Assembly: GCA_030544215.1 (NCBI GenBank)
Contig: JARZZO010000003.1
Coordinates: 20,531,879-20,595,878, forward strand
Source: Zantedeschia hybrid cultivar
Taxonomy: Eukaryota > Streptophyta > Magnoliopsida > Alismatales > Araceae
DNA length: 64,000 bases
Direction of reading: 5' to 3'
Of the stretch, positions 33,088 to 44,974 are shown piece by piece. The position numbers and the translations under genes are program-made. Positions within the stretch are counted from its first letter, which is position 1. Every line of letters starts with the position of its first letter. The notes under the pieces were generated by a model. It did not search any database. It was not told where the DNA came from and saw only the letters and a list, made by a program, of their open reading frames with translations.

Positions 33088-34267
33088 TACTTGACTGTCA
33101 GCCAGTTTGATTCCATTGTCGCAGTTACGTAATTTATTCTCGGACCTGTGACATCAAAGACACCTTGTCAGTAGACTTCTATACTGACTTTCGCTAAGGG
33201 ATCTCTGATCATGGGGTCCTAATCTGTCAAGTGATCGGATTTGATGGAAACCTTCGAAGGTGATTGAGTTCTCAATACGAGATCATTCGCTCTTAGTATT
33301 TAGAGATAGAATGCTCTGGAAATGATGTATGAGAGTCCTTGACTAGGACGGACACTTTATCAGAAAAAGAATTTTCTGATATCATATCGTGGCATCTATC
33401 TAAGTGAATTGATCAGTTAGGATTTAACCGTTGACCATTCCCTAGGTTAACTCAAGAACATTACGCGGATGAAAGATTATAGCTACGCAGTAACTGATGA
33501 CGAAAAGATTCCCTAAGCTAGGTTCTAAACCCCATTACCTTCTGATATCATGCAGTGTTGCTTGACACCTAACTTGATTGGAACCCCAACTATTTAACAT
33601 TAGTCATGTTAATTCGATGAATTCATTATTTAATATTAGATATGTAATTAATTAAGTCAATAAGGAGTTATTGGGCTTAGTGGGCCAAAAATCGGACTGG
33701 TACTTGGGCTTGGAGGGTCACATGCACAAAGATTCTAAGTCGATGGACGAAAAGTGGGATTTATATTAAGTCGGGGACCTTTGTGAAAACTCACCTTAAA
33801 TTAATATAACTATACACCGGGAGGGGAACCTTAAGCCAAGCTCCAGCCCCCTCTCTGCCCACACCTCTCTCTCTCTATCTATGTGTCTCTCTTTCTCTTT
33901 GTTGTCGATGCCTCCCTATAGAAGGTGCCATCTTCAGTTCTTCATCGTCACTTCCACCTCCCGCTTGCTGGAGGCAACTGTCCACATGCCATGGACCATC
34001 ATGGAAACAGAATGCTATTGTGAGCACCGAACCAAGCGAGGGAGCGAGGACGGTCTATCAAGAGGAGGATCGCATGGACACCGCTGGAGGCCCGGCACCT
34101 GCGTGGCTGGCGGCGGCGCTCCTACGGAATCAAATGGTCGCTAGTTCAAATCCGTACAAGGTGATGCACGATCACCGCATTCTTGTTTTCATTCTTCGAC
34201 ATAGACTGGGACGGCAAGAATTGAATTTTATTTTATTTTTTCCACTGCGTTCTTCTAGGTCCCACCA
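33088..34267 (+). repeat. CopE: truncated copia LTR
   Basis: Aligns with the CopC LTR from about 380 bp after its start (near 16910) to its end; the end here is CCCACCA. It is clearly more diverged than the other copia LTRs. The first part of the LTR and any internal region are missing. The T-arm-like text AGTTCAAATCC (34142-34152) replaces the palindrome of younger copies. Confidence 0.8.
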
Positions 34268-34430
34268 TATCCTTACATTGGTTGCACTTCTTGGCATACT
34301 CCAGGATGCCTTTCTAAAGAGTGAGACACCAGTAGCTTTGTCGGTGTAATGTGAGGACCAAGGATCAGCACTCGAGGTGGCTCCCACACATCCCTTTGTG
34401 GACTTCTTCCACAGCCTTTAGGGCCTCAGT
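34268..34430 (-). pseudogene. T2 integrase zinc finger
   Basis: The minus strand near 34268-34312 reads L-E-Y-A-K-K-C-N-Q-C-K, the C-x2-C half of an H-H-C-C integrase finger. Upstream, H-K-G-M-C-G-S-H (near 34400) gives the H-H half (E-G-x-C-G-x-H in relatives). The catalytic core has been lost at the CopE border. Confidence 0.7.
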
Positions 34431-34905
34431 CAGATGGAGACATTTATGGAGCGGTTGGGAGAAGGCTTTCCAGCAGAGGTTCCCTTCGACCAGGGTGAAA
34501 CATCAGGATCGATTTCAAATGCCCCTCGCTTCCAAGCGATCTTCTGGCAGCTACCTGTGGGCTAGTGAAGTCCACTAGGGGGTCCATCCAAGATAGGACT
34601 TTACCTATTGCCTAGACAGACTCTTTATGGATACTCAACTACATGAGCTCTTCTATGAGAACTGATTGAGAGGGCACCAATCTGACAGAAGAGGCAAGTC
34701 TGAACAATAAGTCGTCTTTAGAATTCTCCTCCCTCGAGATTTGTATAACCTCAAAGGAGTAGAGACCAACTATCTAACTCAAGACTTCTTGTAGATACTT
34801 GCTCATGTTAAGACCTTGGGCCTTGAATTCCCTGCTTACTTGGCTCGCCACCAATTAAGGGTCGGTGAATATCTTGATTTGGGTGGCCCTCATGCTCCAT
34901 GCCAT

Positions 34906-35121
34906 TTAGATTCCTGATAGAAGGGCCTCATATTTGGCCACCTTGTTGGATGCTAGGAATTTGAAGCAGAGGGCATAAAGCAGCTCAATTCCCTCGGGTG
35001 ACGTCAAGACTAATCTCGCTCCGCTATCAGTCGCACAGGATGAGTCGTTGACGTACAGCTCCCAAGTTGGCCCAGGAGCGAATGCATCAATTTTGATGGT
35101 CGGTGTAGTGCACTCTGCCAT
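34906..35121 (-). pseudogene. T2 second RNase H (archaeal-type)
   Basis: The frame reads W-E-L-Y-V-N-D-S-S then G-A-R-L-V-L-T-S-P-E-G and N-K-V-A-K-Y-E-A-L, the signature of the extra RNase H of Tat-type elements (W-x-L-x-V-D-G-S; N-N-x-A-E-Y-E-A-L). The catalytic D-G-S is N-D-S and A-E-Y-E is A-K-Y-E, so activity is lost. Confidence 0.8.
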
Positions 35122-35244
35122 GAAGTCGGTGAGGGCTTAAGCTTTGATGGTCGTTCTCAGCTTGTGGGAGATGTCACACTTTCCCAACTCTATCACCCAT
35201 AGTTGCCCTAACGCCTTGAGATTTTAGAGGATTAGTCCCAACGG

Positions 35245-35560
35245 CTATCTGGTAAGGATCGCAATGGGATGAGCCTGAAAGTAGGGGCATAGGCGACGGG
35301 CTAAGTGCACTAATGCTAATACAAACTTCTTGATGGTTGGATACTGCAGCTCTAGCCCTTGGAGGACTTTGTTGGTGTAGTACACCAACCGCTGAATTTC
35401 GTCATCCCTTACTAGCACTGAGCTCAATGAATAGGAGCTGACTGAGAGGTACAGGAAGAGTTGTTCCCTAGTGCTAGGCTTGGACAAGATTGGTGGTGAC
35501 ACGAGGTAGCGTTTAAGGTCCCGGAAAGCTTCTTCGCACTCTTCTTTCCACTCTATCCTG
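35245..35560 (-). pseudogene. T2 first RNase H
   Basis: Minus-strand frame with L-F-L-Y-L-S-V-S near the start, V-L-V-R-D-D, Y-Y-T-N-K-V-L and then Y-P-T-I-K-K-F-V-L-A-L, matching gypsy RNase H. It follows RT directly. Confidence 0.75.
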
Positions 35561-35699
35561 CCCTTGTTTCTTGATTATATGCAGATTCCCTACATGATCT
35601 TGAAGAAAGGCAGGTCATTATGTGGCTCATGATAAGAATTGACTAAGGGCTTTTATCTGCCTTGTAAGACATTGCATGTCTCGGATCTTGTCAGGACGG

Positions 35700-36620
35700 C
35701 GCATGTCTTGGATAGCCTAGAGTTTATAGGTTCGCCTTTTTTTTATACCTTGGTGCATAACCAAGAACCCCAAAAACTTTCCTGACTTAAACTCTAAAGG
35801 CACACTTGGAGGGGTTAAGTTTCATGTCACACCTATGAAGGGTGTCGAGAGTTTCCTCCAAGTTGTCTAAGTGCTCAGTAGCCTTCGGGCTCTTCACCAA
35901 CATGTCATCAATATACCTCCATGTTTCTCCCGAGCTAATTCTCGAACATGGAGTTGACCAAATGCCGGTACGTGGCCCCAGCATTCTTGACACTGAATAA
36001 CATCCTAGTGTAATAAAATGTGACTAAGTCTACAATGAAAGCTATCTTTTCTTCGTCAGTCGGGTTCACGCGAATCTGGTGATATCTGGAGTAAGCATCT
36101 AGAAAGCTCAGCAGCTCATTCTCTGAGGTTGAGTCAATCAGTTGATCGATATTCGGGAATAGGTAGTAGTCCTTTAGCATTGCCTTGTTCAAGTCGATGA
36201 AGTCTACACACATGTACCGTTTTCTACTGGCTTTTGAGACCAAGACCATGTTGGCCAGCCACTGGGGATATTGGATGGCTCTTAATAGGTTGGTTTTCAC
36301 CCATTTGGTTACTTATTCTTGAATAACTACTTGCCAATTGGGCGCGCATCTCCGCTTTCCCTGCTAAACAGGCTTGATCTCGAGTTGAATGTTGAGGTGG
36401 TGGGCAGTAACTTCTGGAGAGATGCCTGGGAGGTCCTTAGACCAAGCAAAAACATCCTGATATTGGGACAAGAAGACTCGATATTCCTCCATCTGGGCCA
36501 ATGGAAGGGATGACCCCACTTGGATGATCTTGTCGGGATCCTCTCGTAGCTGGATACTTAGGAGATTTCTATTGGGTCTCCAGTCTGGGATTTTCTCCGG
36601 GCTTTTGAGGAAGTTCAATT
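35700..36620 (-). pseudogene. T2 reverse transcriptase
   Basis: The N-terminal extension at 36618-36364 has V-F-A-W-S-K-D-L-P-G-I. RT proper at 36300-35935 has W-L-A-N-M-V-L-V, C-V-D-F-I-D-L-N-K-A, D-A-Y-S-R-Y-H-Q-I and N-A-G-A-T-Y. After a frameshift, the catalytic Y-I-D-D-M-L-V-K-S lies near 35900. All motifs are Tat-like gypsy. Several stops and frameshifts are present. Confidence 0.85.
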
Positions 36621-36789
36621 GTATCCTCTTGCTTCTCTCGCCCTTTGGCGGCTATAAGATAGTAGTGGCGATCTTCCTACTGATTTTCATTGGTTTCTCC
36701 AACTCCATAGGGAGTGGGGAACTTCATCCTTTTGTGATGTAAGGAAAGAACCTCTATGATCCTTCTGATGATGCTCTTATCTATGATGG

Positions 36790-37015
36790 CATTATAGGTG
36801 CTCATTTCCTAGATAACCACGAACTTGTCCACGAACTCGAGGAGCTATCCCGAGAGTTATTAGTAGAGCGACTACCCCTACAGGCAAGACAACATTGCCT
36901 GAGAACCCATACAGTGGCGTTCGCATAGATCTGAGAGGAGGCACATCTATATCCATTTGGAGAAAGCAGTCATAACTAATGACATTTGGGCAACTTCCAT
37001 TATCCACTAGGATCC
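36790..37015 (-). pseudogene. T2 protease, C-terminal part
   Basis: Starts at the GypK border with L-V-D-N-G-S-C-P-N-V-I (D-G/S-G-S-S in relatives) and continues T-P-L-Y-G-F-S-G and L-P-V-G-V, as in Tat-type protease. Everything upstream is displaced by GypK. Confidence 0.75.
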
Positions 37016-39063
37016 TGTAAGGACTAAGGTTTCGGATTCAGTTATCGGATCAGTTTTTGGTGTCGGACCCCTTAGTTTAGGTACTTGTGGGCCTGAGGCA
37101 TGGGCTCTTTATAGTTCGACATGATTTTTGATCGGCGTCGGCTTAGGGTAACGCGATTTAGGAGCCATGCAGGGGTGCCACGTGGGTGAGCATTGGGGCA
37201 CGAGTGCGGCCCTAGTCTAATCGCCTGAAAGGCGTCTTGCATGACCGACACCATTCAGAGATCTACCAGTGTGTGACCTCGTCCTGTCGTCTGAATGGCG
37301 TCGTTTGGGAACGACGCGATTTATCCTGTATCAGTTTGACGTCCGAGCCTTCCCTCCTTTCTCTCATTCTCTCCTTTCCTCTCTCTCTATTCCTCTCTCT
37401 GAATCCCTTCGACCCTCTCCTTCTCTCCCTCTTTCCATTCTTCCACTTCCTCCACTCCAAACCCCCTACCTCTCACCACTACCACCACCATCTCCTCCGC
37501 AACATTTTGCACTCCGAAAAGCGGCCGACATCCCGGTAGAGTGACGGCGTCCACGGCAGTACCGGCGGCGGCTTGTGGCGCGGCGGCTCAATGGCTAGGA
37601 GTAAGGAAGAGTTCAAGTAACTGGTAGGGTGACGATTCTCGTTGTGTTTTGTTTAAAACCATGATTTTTCCACTTTAAAGCATGCGATGTGTATGGAGAT
37701 TTTTGGGTAGAAAGAGTATGTTTTAAGGGGTTTTTAATGAAAATGGACTTTTTTTATGAAATGGGGTTTAGTGTGTTTCAATTGGTTATTTGATTTCTTC
37801 TCCTATCTTCTTACGTTTTTGGGGGAGAAGGGACCCCCGATTTTGGCTCGGTGGAGGCCAGAGGATCCCTCGATTTCAGACGTTAAATGGCATCGAAACC
37901 AAGTGACGTCATTTAGGAATGGTGTCGACATGGCCGACACAATTTATGGCCCATTTTCCAAGACCTCGAGGCCAGTGCGGGGATAAAGAGCTGAATAGCA
38001 TCGCCTATGGGCGACGCCATTCAGGCCAGTATCCCCTGGGTTCTTAGTGCTACAGAACACAGAACCAGTTTAGAGGTATTGAATGATGTCGGCCACGGGC
38101 GATGCCATTGAAGACAGAACTCCATTAATTCATGCAATTAATATGTGTTTACATTATTAGATAATTCGGTTAAATGCATGTTTGAAAATCGTACATTGAG
38201 GACGAGGATTTTCATATGACCGGATCGCACTGTGCTGTGTTTTGTACGATTGTAGACCTGAAGTGACAGTTGTTAGTGCTTGACACCATGTGTCGGTGTG
38301 GGAGTGACACAGTGCCGGTGTAGGGTAACGCCAAGTGAGAGAGGGTCACCTGGTGTACTCCGAGATATAGTTAGTACCGGTGTGGGAGTGGTACACTGCG
38401 GAGTGTCACTCATGCCTGGGAGGAGGTAGAACCACCTAGAGTTAGATAGGCCGGAGTAGCCAGCGCGCTATCCAAAGGGTTGTTCCGTCCCAGCGGGTCG
38501 GTGTTTTTCGTGTTCGGCTGCGTGGTTTGTGTGTTTGGCCGAGACGCTGGTTGTGGACTCCGTGGTAGAGTGGTTTCAGAGTTGTACCTATTGCATTTAC
38601 TGCTTTACTTTAAGTGCCTATATCTAGTCTTGTTGCACTATGGTTGTGTGTGTGGGTGGTGGGGATCGGAGGATCTTTACTAAGTCCATTTCGGTATAAC
38701 TCACCCCTGCGGTTTTCAGGTGAGGGTTCCCGACAGGCGTAGCATGGTGGGGTCTCGTCTCGGGTTGTGCGCCAGCAGCCAACATTCCAAGATATGCCCC
38801 AATGTAGTTGTTATTTCCTTTTTAGGCATGTATGCTTAATTATTTCTTTTTCAGTTGGAATATGTAATAATTTGTTAAGTCGAGTCGAGTCAAATTGTAA
38901 TAGTTATTAATTCTTGCACTTCCTTTACAATGTTGTGGATCGTTTAACTTAGTTTATCATTTATTTCTCAGACTTATTGAGATCCTGGTTTGGCTCCAGA
39001 TTTTAATGATTCGATACCCATTCAGTAATCGGATCCTCAATTATAGGGTAACGGATCGTTACA
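37016..39063 (+). repeat. 5' LTR of GypK (2048 bp)
   Basis: TGTAAGGACT to GATCGTTACA, immediately followed by the primer site. It matches in complement the two halves of the solo LTR 39261-58758 and more distantly 54392-57025. It has a CT-rich tract (37350-37500) and at least six GGCGTC hairpin modules (about 37225-37258, 37291-37325, 37885-37918, 37920-37948, 37991-38024, 38080-38115). Confidence 0.9.
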
Positions 39064-39064
39064 G

Positions 39065-39076
39065 TTGGTATCAGAG
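39065..39076 (+). other. Primer-binding site of GypK (Met tRNA)
   Basis: TTGGTATCAGAG one base after the LTR end pairs with the 3' end of Met tRNA, as is usual for plant chromoviruses. Confidence 0.9.
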
Positions 39077-39218
39077 TATTCGATCCGGCAAATAGATGAA
39101 TAACTAGGTTAAATACCGTAATTTCAGCAAATAAATACATTATGCCGTACAGGCAGCGGTAGTTTAAGTTTTGGGTTCGAATTAGAGGTTCCCGACTCTT
39201 GTGATTGTAGGCGAGTCG

Positions 39219-39260
39219 ATGGCTCCTAGAAAGAGAGTGCCTGTTATCCGTGATCAGGAA
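39219..39260 (+). pseudogene. GypK gag, first 14 codons
   Basis: ATG at 39219 begins M-A-P-R-K-R-V-P-V-I-R-D. The frame is interrupted after codon 14 by the solo LTR starting at 39261. It continues in the same frame at 58764, after the second copy of AGGAA (58759-58763). The surrounding leader 39077-39218 has no other feature. Confidence 0.85.
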
Positions 39261-40569
39261 TGTAACGACCCGCCACCCTATAATCGGAGATCCGATTACT
39301 AAATGGGTACCGAATCATTAAAATTTAGAGTCAAACTAGGATCTCGATAAGTCTGGAAAATAAATGATGAACTAAGCGAAACATCCACATTACATCGAAT
39401 TGTAAAGGAAGTGCAGGAATTAAAAATTATTACAATTCGACTTGACTCAGCAAATAATTACATATTCCAACTACAAAGAAGTAATTAAGTGTATAGGCCT
39501 AAAAGGAAAATAACAACTACATCGGGGCATACCCCGAGACAGTGGTTGCTAGCGCACAATCCGAGACAACACCCTCCACACTACGCATGCCTGGAACTCT
39601 CACCTAAAAACCGCAGGGGTGAATATCATCGAAATGGACTCAGTAGGGATCCTTCGATCCCCACCACCCACTCACACACCCACAAGTACAACAACACGAA
39701 TGTAGGCAATTTAAATAAATAAAGCAGTAAACACAACTCCCAAAGATTCTCAAATTTCGATATAAAACACATGCATTCCTAAATGTAATATGCACAACTC
39801 TGAAACCACTCCACCACGGAGTCCACAACTAGCGAATCGGCTAAACACACAAACTATGCGGCCAAATGCGGAAAACACCTACCCGCTGAGAACAAACAAC
39901 AACCCCTCGGATAGCGCGCTGGCTACTCCGGCCTGACCGGCTCTAGGTGGTTCTGCTTCCCCCCAGCACGAGTGACACTCCGAATGTACCATTCCCACAC
40001 CGGTACTAGCTATACCCCAGGATACACCAGGTGACCCTCTCTCTAGGCGTCACACCACCACTCCCACACCGGCGCCGTGTCACTCTCACACCAACACAGG
40101 GTGCCTAAGCGCTAACAACTGTCACTCTAGGTCCACGATCGCACGAAACACAATACAGTGCGATCCGATTAGTAGAAATCCTCGTTCTTAAAGTACATTT
40201 TCAAGCATGCATTTAACCAAGCTATCAAAGAATGTAAACACATGTTAATTGCAGGAATTAATGAGATTTTGTCTTGAATCGCGTCGTCTGTGGCCGACAT
40301 CATTCAAGACCCCTAAATTGGTTCATACGAAAACTGGCCTCGGAATATGGCCTAAATCGCGTCGTTCAAAGGAGTCGCCATTTAAAATGTTGTCGTTGTC
40401 CCTAGACGCTATTCAAGACAGAGACAAAATCCCTTATCTGGGGTAAATCGCGTCTCAGGTGGAAGCTGCCTTTTAAATGGCGTCGCTGTCCCCAGACGCC
40501 ATTTAGCTCTTGTTGTCACCAAAAAATGAGCAAAGAGAAAAATCCAAACATTTTTTTTTTAAAGTAAAG

Positions 40570-41050
40570 AGAAGGTTAATGGATAGCAGTCATGCCTATC
40601 TTTCAAGCCAAATGAATCAAAAATGGGGCCACTCTAGGGCCCAAATGATGAAGAAATCCAATGGTACAACCAGGCCCATTATCTCAAGCAAAGGAGGTCC
40701 AAACAATTGTGTAAATATTGTCCAAGAAGGCCCAAATGAAGAAAATTTAAGGGGCAGCAGCTAAGCCCGATTTTGCAAGTCAAATGAATAAAAAAGGGGC
40801 CACTCTATGGCCCAAATGGTGAAGAAATTCAATGGCATAACCGGGCCCATTATCTCAAGCAAAGAAGGTCCAAGCAATTTTTCAAAGAAGGCCCAAGTGA
40901 AGAAAAGTTAATGGACAGCAGTCATGCCCATTCTTGCAAGCCCAAAGAAGTCAAAAAGGGGTTACTTTCAGCCCAAATGATGAAGAAATCTAAGGGGCCA
41001 GGCCCGGGCCCATTATCTCAAGCAAAAGAAGCCCAATAAGGCCAATTTGG
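40570..41050. repeat. Tandem repeat, three units of about 160-175 bp
   Basis: Units begin with GTTAATGGAYAGCAGTCATGCC-like text at about 40575, 40748 and 40909. Each contains GGGGCCACTCTA-like, CCCAAATGATGAAGAAAT and GGCCCATTATCTCAAGCAAA phrases in the same order. Non-coding; in the first part of the Ogre-like LTR. Confidence 0.75.
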
Positions 41051-41687
41051 GCCCAAAAAGTGAAGGCCAAAGCCCAATTTTGTGGCAGCCTTTAAAAGGG
41101 CCCAAATGGTCCCCCCATGGCTTATTCTTACCCCTTTGGCCCATGGTCAAATCTGTCTAAAGGAGGATAAGAAGAAAAGCAAGTGGTCCCCCCCCTCAAG
41201 ATTCTTCTAGAAGAGGGTAGGTGAAAAGCAAAAGTATAAGCCAATCATGATCCTCCAAGTGCTATGGCCTCATTGGAGGGCTCTTAAGAGAGGTTTCGTA
41301 TCCCTAATCCAAGGCTAATGGATGCCTAATCTACCCCCCAAAAGTAATCCAACTTTATCTATTAAAGAACCCCCATCTTCTACAAGAAAAAGTTGGAGAC
41401 AAAAATCCCAAAAAAGAGAAAAGAGAAGAAGAAAAGTGAGAGAGCTTGGAGGAGCACATCTCCCTCCTCCTTCTCCTCCATCTCCTGCATCCCAAGAGAG
41501 AAAAAAGAGCTAGAGAGAAAGAGAAAAAGAAAGGAAGAGTGCTAAAGAAGAAGAGAGCAACATTGTGGGCTTCAAGAGCCATTCTCCCTTCTCATCCCCT
41601 CACCAAAGTAGAGTGGGGTTGAAGAAGGGGTCTCTTTCTGTCTCCTTGCTTTCTTATAATGTTTTTCTTTCAGTTTGATGTTCATAG
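41050..41687 (+). other. Ogre-like LTR segment before CopD
   Basis: Contains short poly-purine stretches (AGAGAAAAGAGAAGAAG near 41415) and no supported gene. It ends with the target duplication CATAG (41683-41687) of CopD. Confidence 0.6.
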
Positions 41688-43241
41688 TGTTGGATTTTCT
41701 CGGTTTCTCCGGATCACTCACGCAGCGGAAAAATAAAATTATTTGCAGCGATCCGTTCCCGTTTCGGAATCTAAAATACGATAATCGGATTATCGAAGTT
41801 CTCACCGTGTGCGGATTCGAATCCGCAGCCGTTCGGTTCCGTCGGTGCGACACCGCAAGCCGCGCAAATGCTCGGCCTCTAGCGAAGTCCACGCGATCCT
41901 CCCCGCGACGGATATCCTCGAGTTCCTCGTTCTTCGCAGCCCACGAAGCCTCCGCCGGTCGCCGCAATAATCGCCGCAGTGCGCGGACGATTTCCCGTCG
42001 AACGGGATTCGGAGAAGCGGCGGAGCAGATCTGGATCTACCTGGATGCCAGAGGAAGACAGAAACTGAGGAGGGGCGGCTAGGGTTAGTAGCAGCTTGGC
42101 CTGCTCAGCCCGTTCGCTATGTTTTATACTAACCGCGCGGTTTTTCACAAAAACCCCCAGTTTATATAAAACCCACTTATTTATCCATCGCCTTGAGAAT
42201 CATTTGTGTGTGACCCTCTAGGCCGAAGTACCAGTCCAGTTAATGGCCCAAAAAGCCCAGTGACTCCTCACTGGCTTTATTAATTAATTAATAACCCTTT
42301 ATTAATCAATTAATCAATCGAATTGATGTCGTACATCGAATTCGACCGGGCCTCCGATCACGTTGGGTGCCAAGCAACACCGCGTGAACCCGGAAGGTAT
42401 TTGGGGTTAAGTAACCCACTCTTAGAACCTTTCCGCCGACAGTTACCGCGTGGATATAATCCTTCATTGGTACAATGCTCTCGAGTCAACTCAGGGTATG
42501 GCGAGCTGTCAAACCCTAACCGGTCGACTCACTTGGATTGGATGCCGCTGATGAATATCGGAAAACTCCTTTTCTGATATTATCGTCCGCCCTGGCCAGG
42601 GACTTCCGCGCATCCTTCCTAGAGCATTCTCTCTCTAAGTACCGAGAGCGAATGATTCCTTATTGACACACAATTCCCTTCGACGGTATTCCGCTGCACC
42701 CAATCCTTGGCGTATTAGAATCCCATGGCTAGAGATTCGTAGACCAAGGTCAAAGTACAGAAGTCCACCGCCAAGGTGTCCTTGGTGTCTCAGGTCCGAG
42801 GACCATCCACGCAACTGCAACAATAGAATCAAGCTAGTTGACAGTGAGGTACAATACCATCCAGCGATTCAGTCGGATCAGTTCAGTGAACTCATTCTCC
42901 AATGAGCACCTACAGATTCGCCTTAGTGTCTCCACACAAGTGACTTATGAGACCAGTCACCCTCATCATATGAGCAGGAGTAATCTGTACTAGTCTAACC
43001 GGATATCCGATGTCCTTCTCGGATATCCTCTGACTAGGAACGATTAAGAATATGTGTGTTTAAGTGATCAGTCTCATTAGTATGATCTCATCATAGTCTG
43101 ATCACTATAGCACATATTCACGGACTTCATTATGAAACGATAATTAAAGCGATTTACACATAACGAATATTATGCCATTATATTAATAAATGAACGAGAT
43201 TTACATTGTTAGATTGGCTTGTAGGCCACCTTAAACTAACA
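41688..43241 (-). repeat. 3' LTR of CopD (1554 bp)
   Basis: Plus-strand TGTTGGATTTTC to AACTAACA, with the polypurine tract complement ATCTCCCACTTGG following. The palindrome GCGGATTCGAATCCGC is at about 41812-41827. Confidence 0.95.
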
Positions 43242-43304
43242 ATCTCCCACTTGGACTAAAGCCAATCACCTTTATACAATAAGTCTACAGACTCTAGGTG
43301 ACGC

Positions 43305-44869
43305 TCAAGCACAATTTGAGCTAACGGCTTTGTCAGTGGATCTGCTACCTGGTCGACGGCTGGAACTCTTTCCACTACTAAATCTCCTCTGGATAATATA
43401 AAAGCGCCTCCGAACATCTTTCGATTTCTGATAAGACCACGGCTCTTTCACTTGTGCAATAGTCCCATTGTTGTCGCACAACAGCGGAACATGATCAAGG
43501 ATACCGGGAACTATGTCAAGGTCGGTGATGAACATCTTCAACCACACTTTTTCCTTGAAAGCTTCAGCTGCAGCGATGTGCTCAGCTTTAGTCGTCGAAT
43601 CTGCAGTGGTTACTTGTTTGGAACTCTTCCAGCACACTGCCCCACCGTTCAAAGTAAACACGAATCCATATGTTGACTTGCTATCATCTGGATCTGACTG
43701 GAAACTCGAGTCAGTAAAGCCTCACAGTTTCAAGTCACCTCCTCCATAGACAAGAAACATATCCTTAGTTCTTCTCAAGTACTTAAGGATGCATTTCACT
43801 ACCTTCCAGTGCTCTTCGCCTGGATCAGCCTGAAATCTACTCGTAACACTTAGAGCAAATGCAACATCAGGCCGTGTACATAACATGGCATACATGATAG
43901 ATCCTATGGCAGAGGCATAGGGTATTCTATCCATGAATGCCCTCTCATTAGGAGTCTTAGGAGACTGCTCCTTTGAGAGATTAATTCCATGTCTCATTGG
44001 TATGAAACCTCTCTTGGAATTTTTCATGCCAAACCTTTTGACTATGGTATCTATGTACAAGGATTGGGTCACTCCAAGCATCCTCTTTGATCTATCTCTA
44101 TAGATCCGTATTTCCAATACGTAGGATGCTTCTCCCAAATCCTTCATGGAGAAGTTTTTCGACAGCCAGATCTTTACTGATGACATCATAGCTACATCAT
44201 TCCCAATGAGTTATGTCATCTACGTAAAGAACTAGAAAAGTGACTGCACTCCCACTGGTCTTCTTGTACACACAAGGCTCATCTTCATTCTTAATGAAGT
44301 CATAAGACTTGACAGCCTCATCAAATCTTATGTTCCAGCTCCAGGAAGCCTGCTTCAGTCCATAAATGGACCTCTGAAGCTTGCACACTTTATCTGGAGA
44401 TTCTTTTGGATGTGAAACCTTCTGGTTGTATCATATATACCTCTTCCTCAAGGTTACCATTGAGGAAGGCAGTCTTCACATCCATCTGCCAGATTTCATA
44501 ATCAAAATGTGCAGCAATGGCGAGCAGAACTCTGATCGACTTTATCATGGCAACTGGTGAGAAAGTCTCGTCATAGTCAATTCCTTGCTTTTGACGATAT
44601 CCCTTTGCCACCAACCTTGCCTTATAAGTGTCGATTCGTCCATTAGCACCGATCTTTCTTTTAAAGATCCACTTGCAACCGATGGGTACAGTACCCTCGG
44701 GCAAGTCCTCCAAGTTCCAAACTTGGTTGGTGTACATGGACTGGATTTCTGAGTTCATGGCTTCTCGCCATTTCCCGGCTTCTGGGCCTTCTATGGCCTC
44801 CTGGTAGCTTTTAGGATCATCATCCTCATTATATTGTACCTTAGACTCACCTTCAGCGATATGTCCCAC
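43305..44869 (-). pseudogene. CopD reverse transcriptase and RNase H
   Basis: RT starts with the region of C-K-W-I-F-K-R-K (near 44670), has K-T-A-F-L-N-G and a palm motif L-Y-V-D-D-I near 44215, then the thumb (M-K-D-L-G-E-A-S-Y). RNase H has Y-T-D-S-S-like relics near 43720 and A-D-S-T-T-K-A-E-H near 43590 (A-E-H instead of A-E-Y). Frame breaks occur at about 44389, 44195 and 43722. Tail relics run to 43305. Domain order is copia. Confidence 0.85.
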
Positions 44870-44974
44870 ATATTGTTCGGGTAGTCTAGGTACTCTACCA
44901 GATCTACGAGGCTCATCTGTATGTACCTGAACAAATTCAAGAACTGATATCTCAACTGATGATAATGTAGCTGT

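Larger units (their letters stand above)
34268..37015 (-). mobile_element. T2: Tat-like gypsy pol fragment
   Basis: A minus-strand gypsy pol fragment in the order protease, RT, RNase H, second (archaeal-type) RNase H, integrase zinc finger, cut on the left by CopE and on the right by GypK. The second RNase H domain marks the Tat clade. It is heavily decayed. It is a different copy from T1, which lies to its left in the same orientation. Confidence 0.8.
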
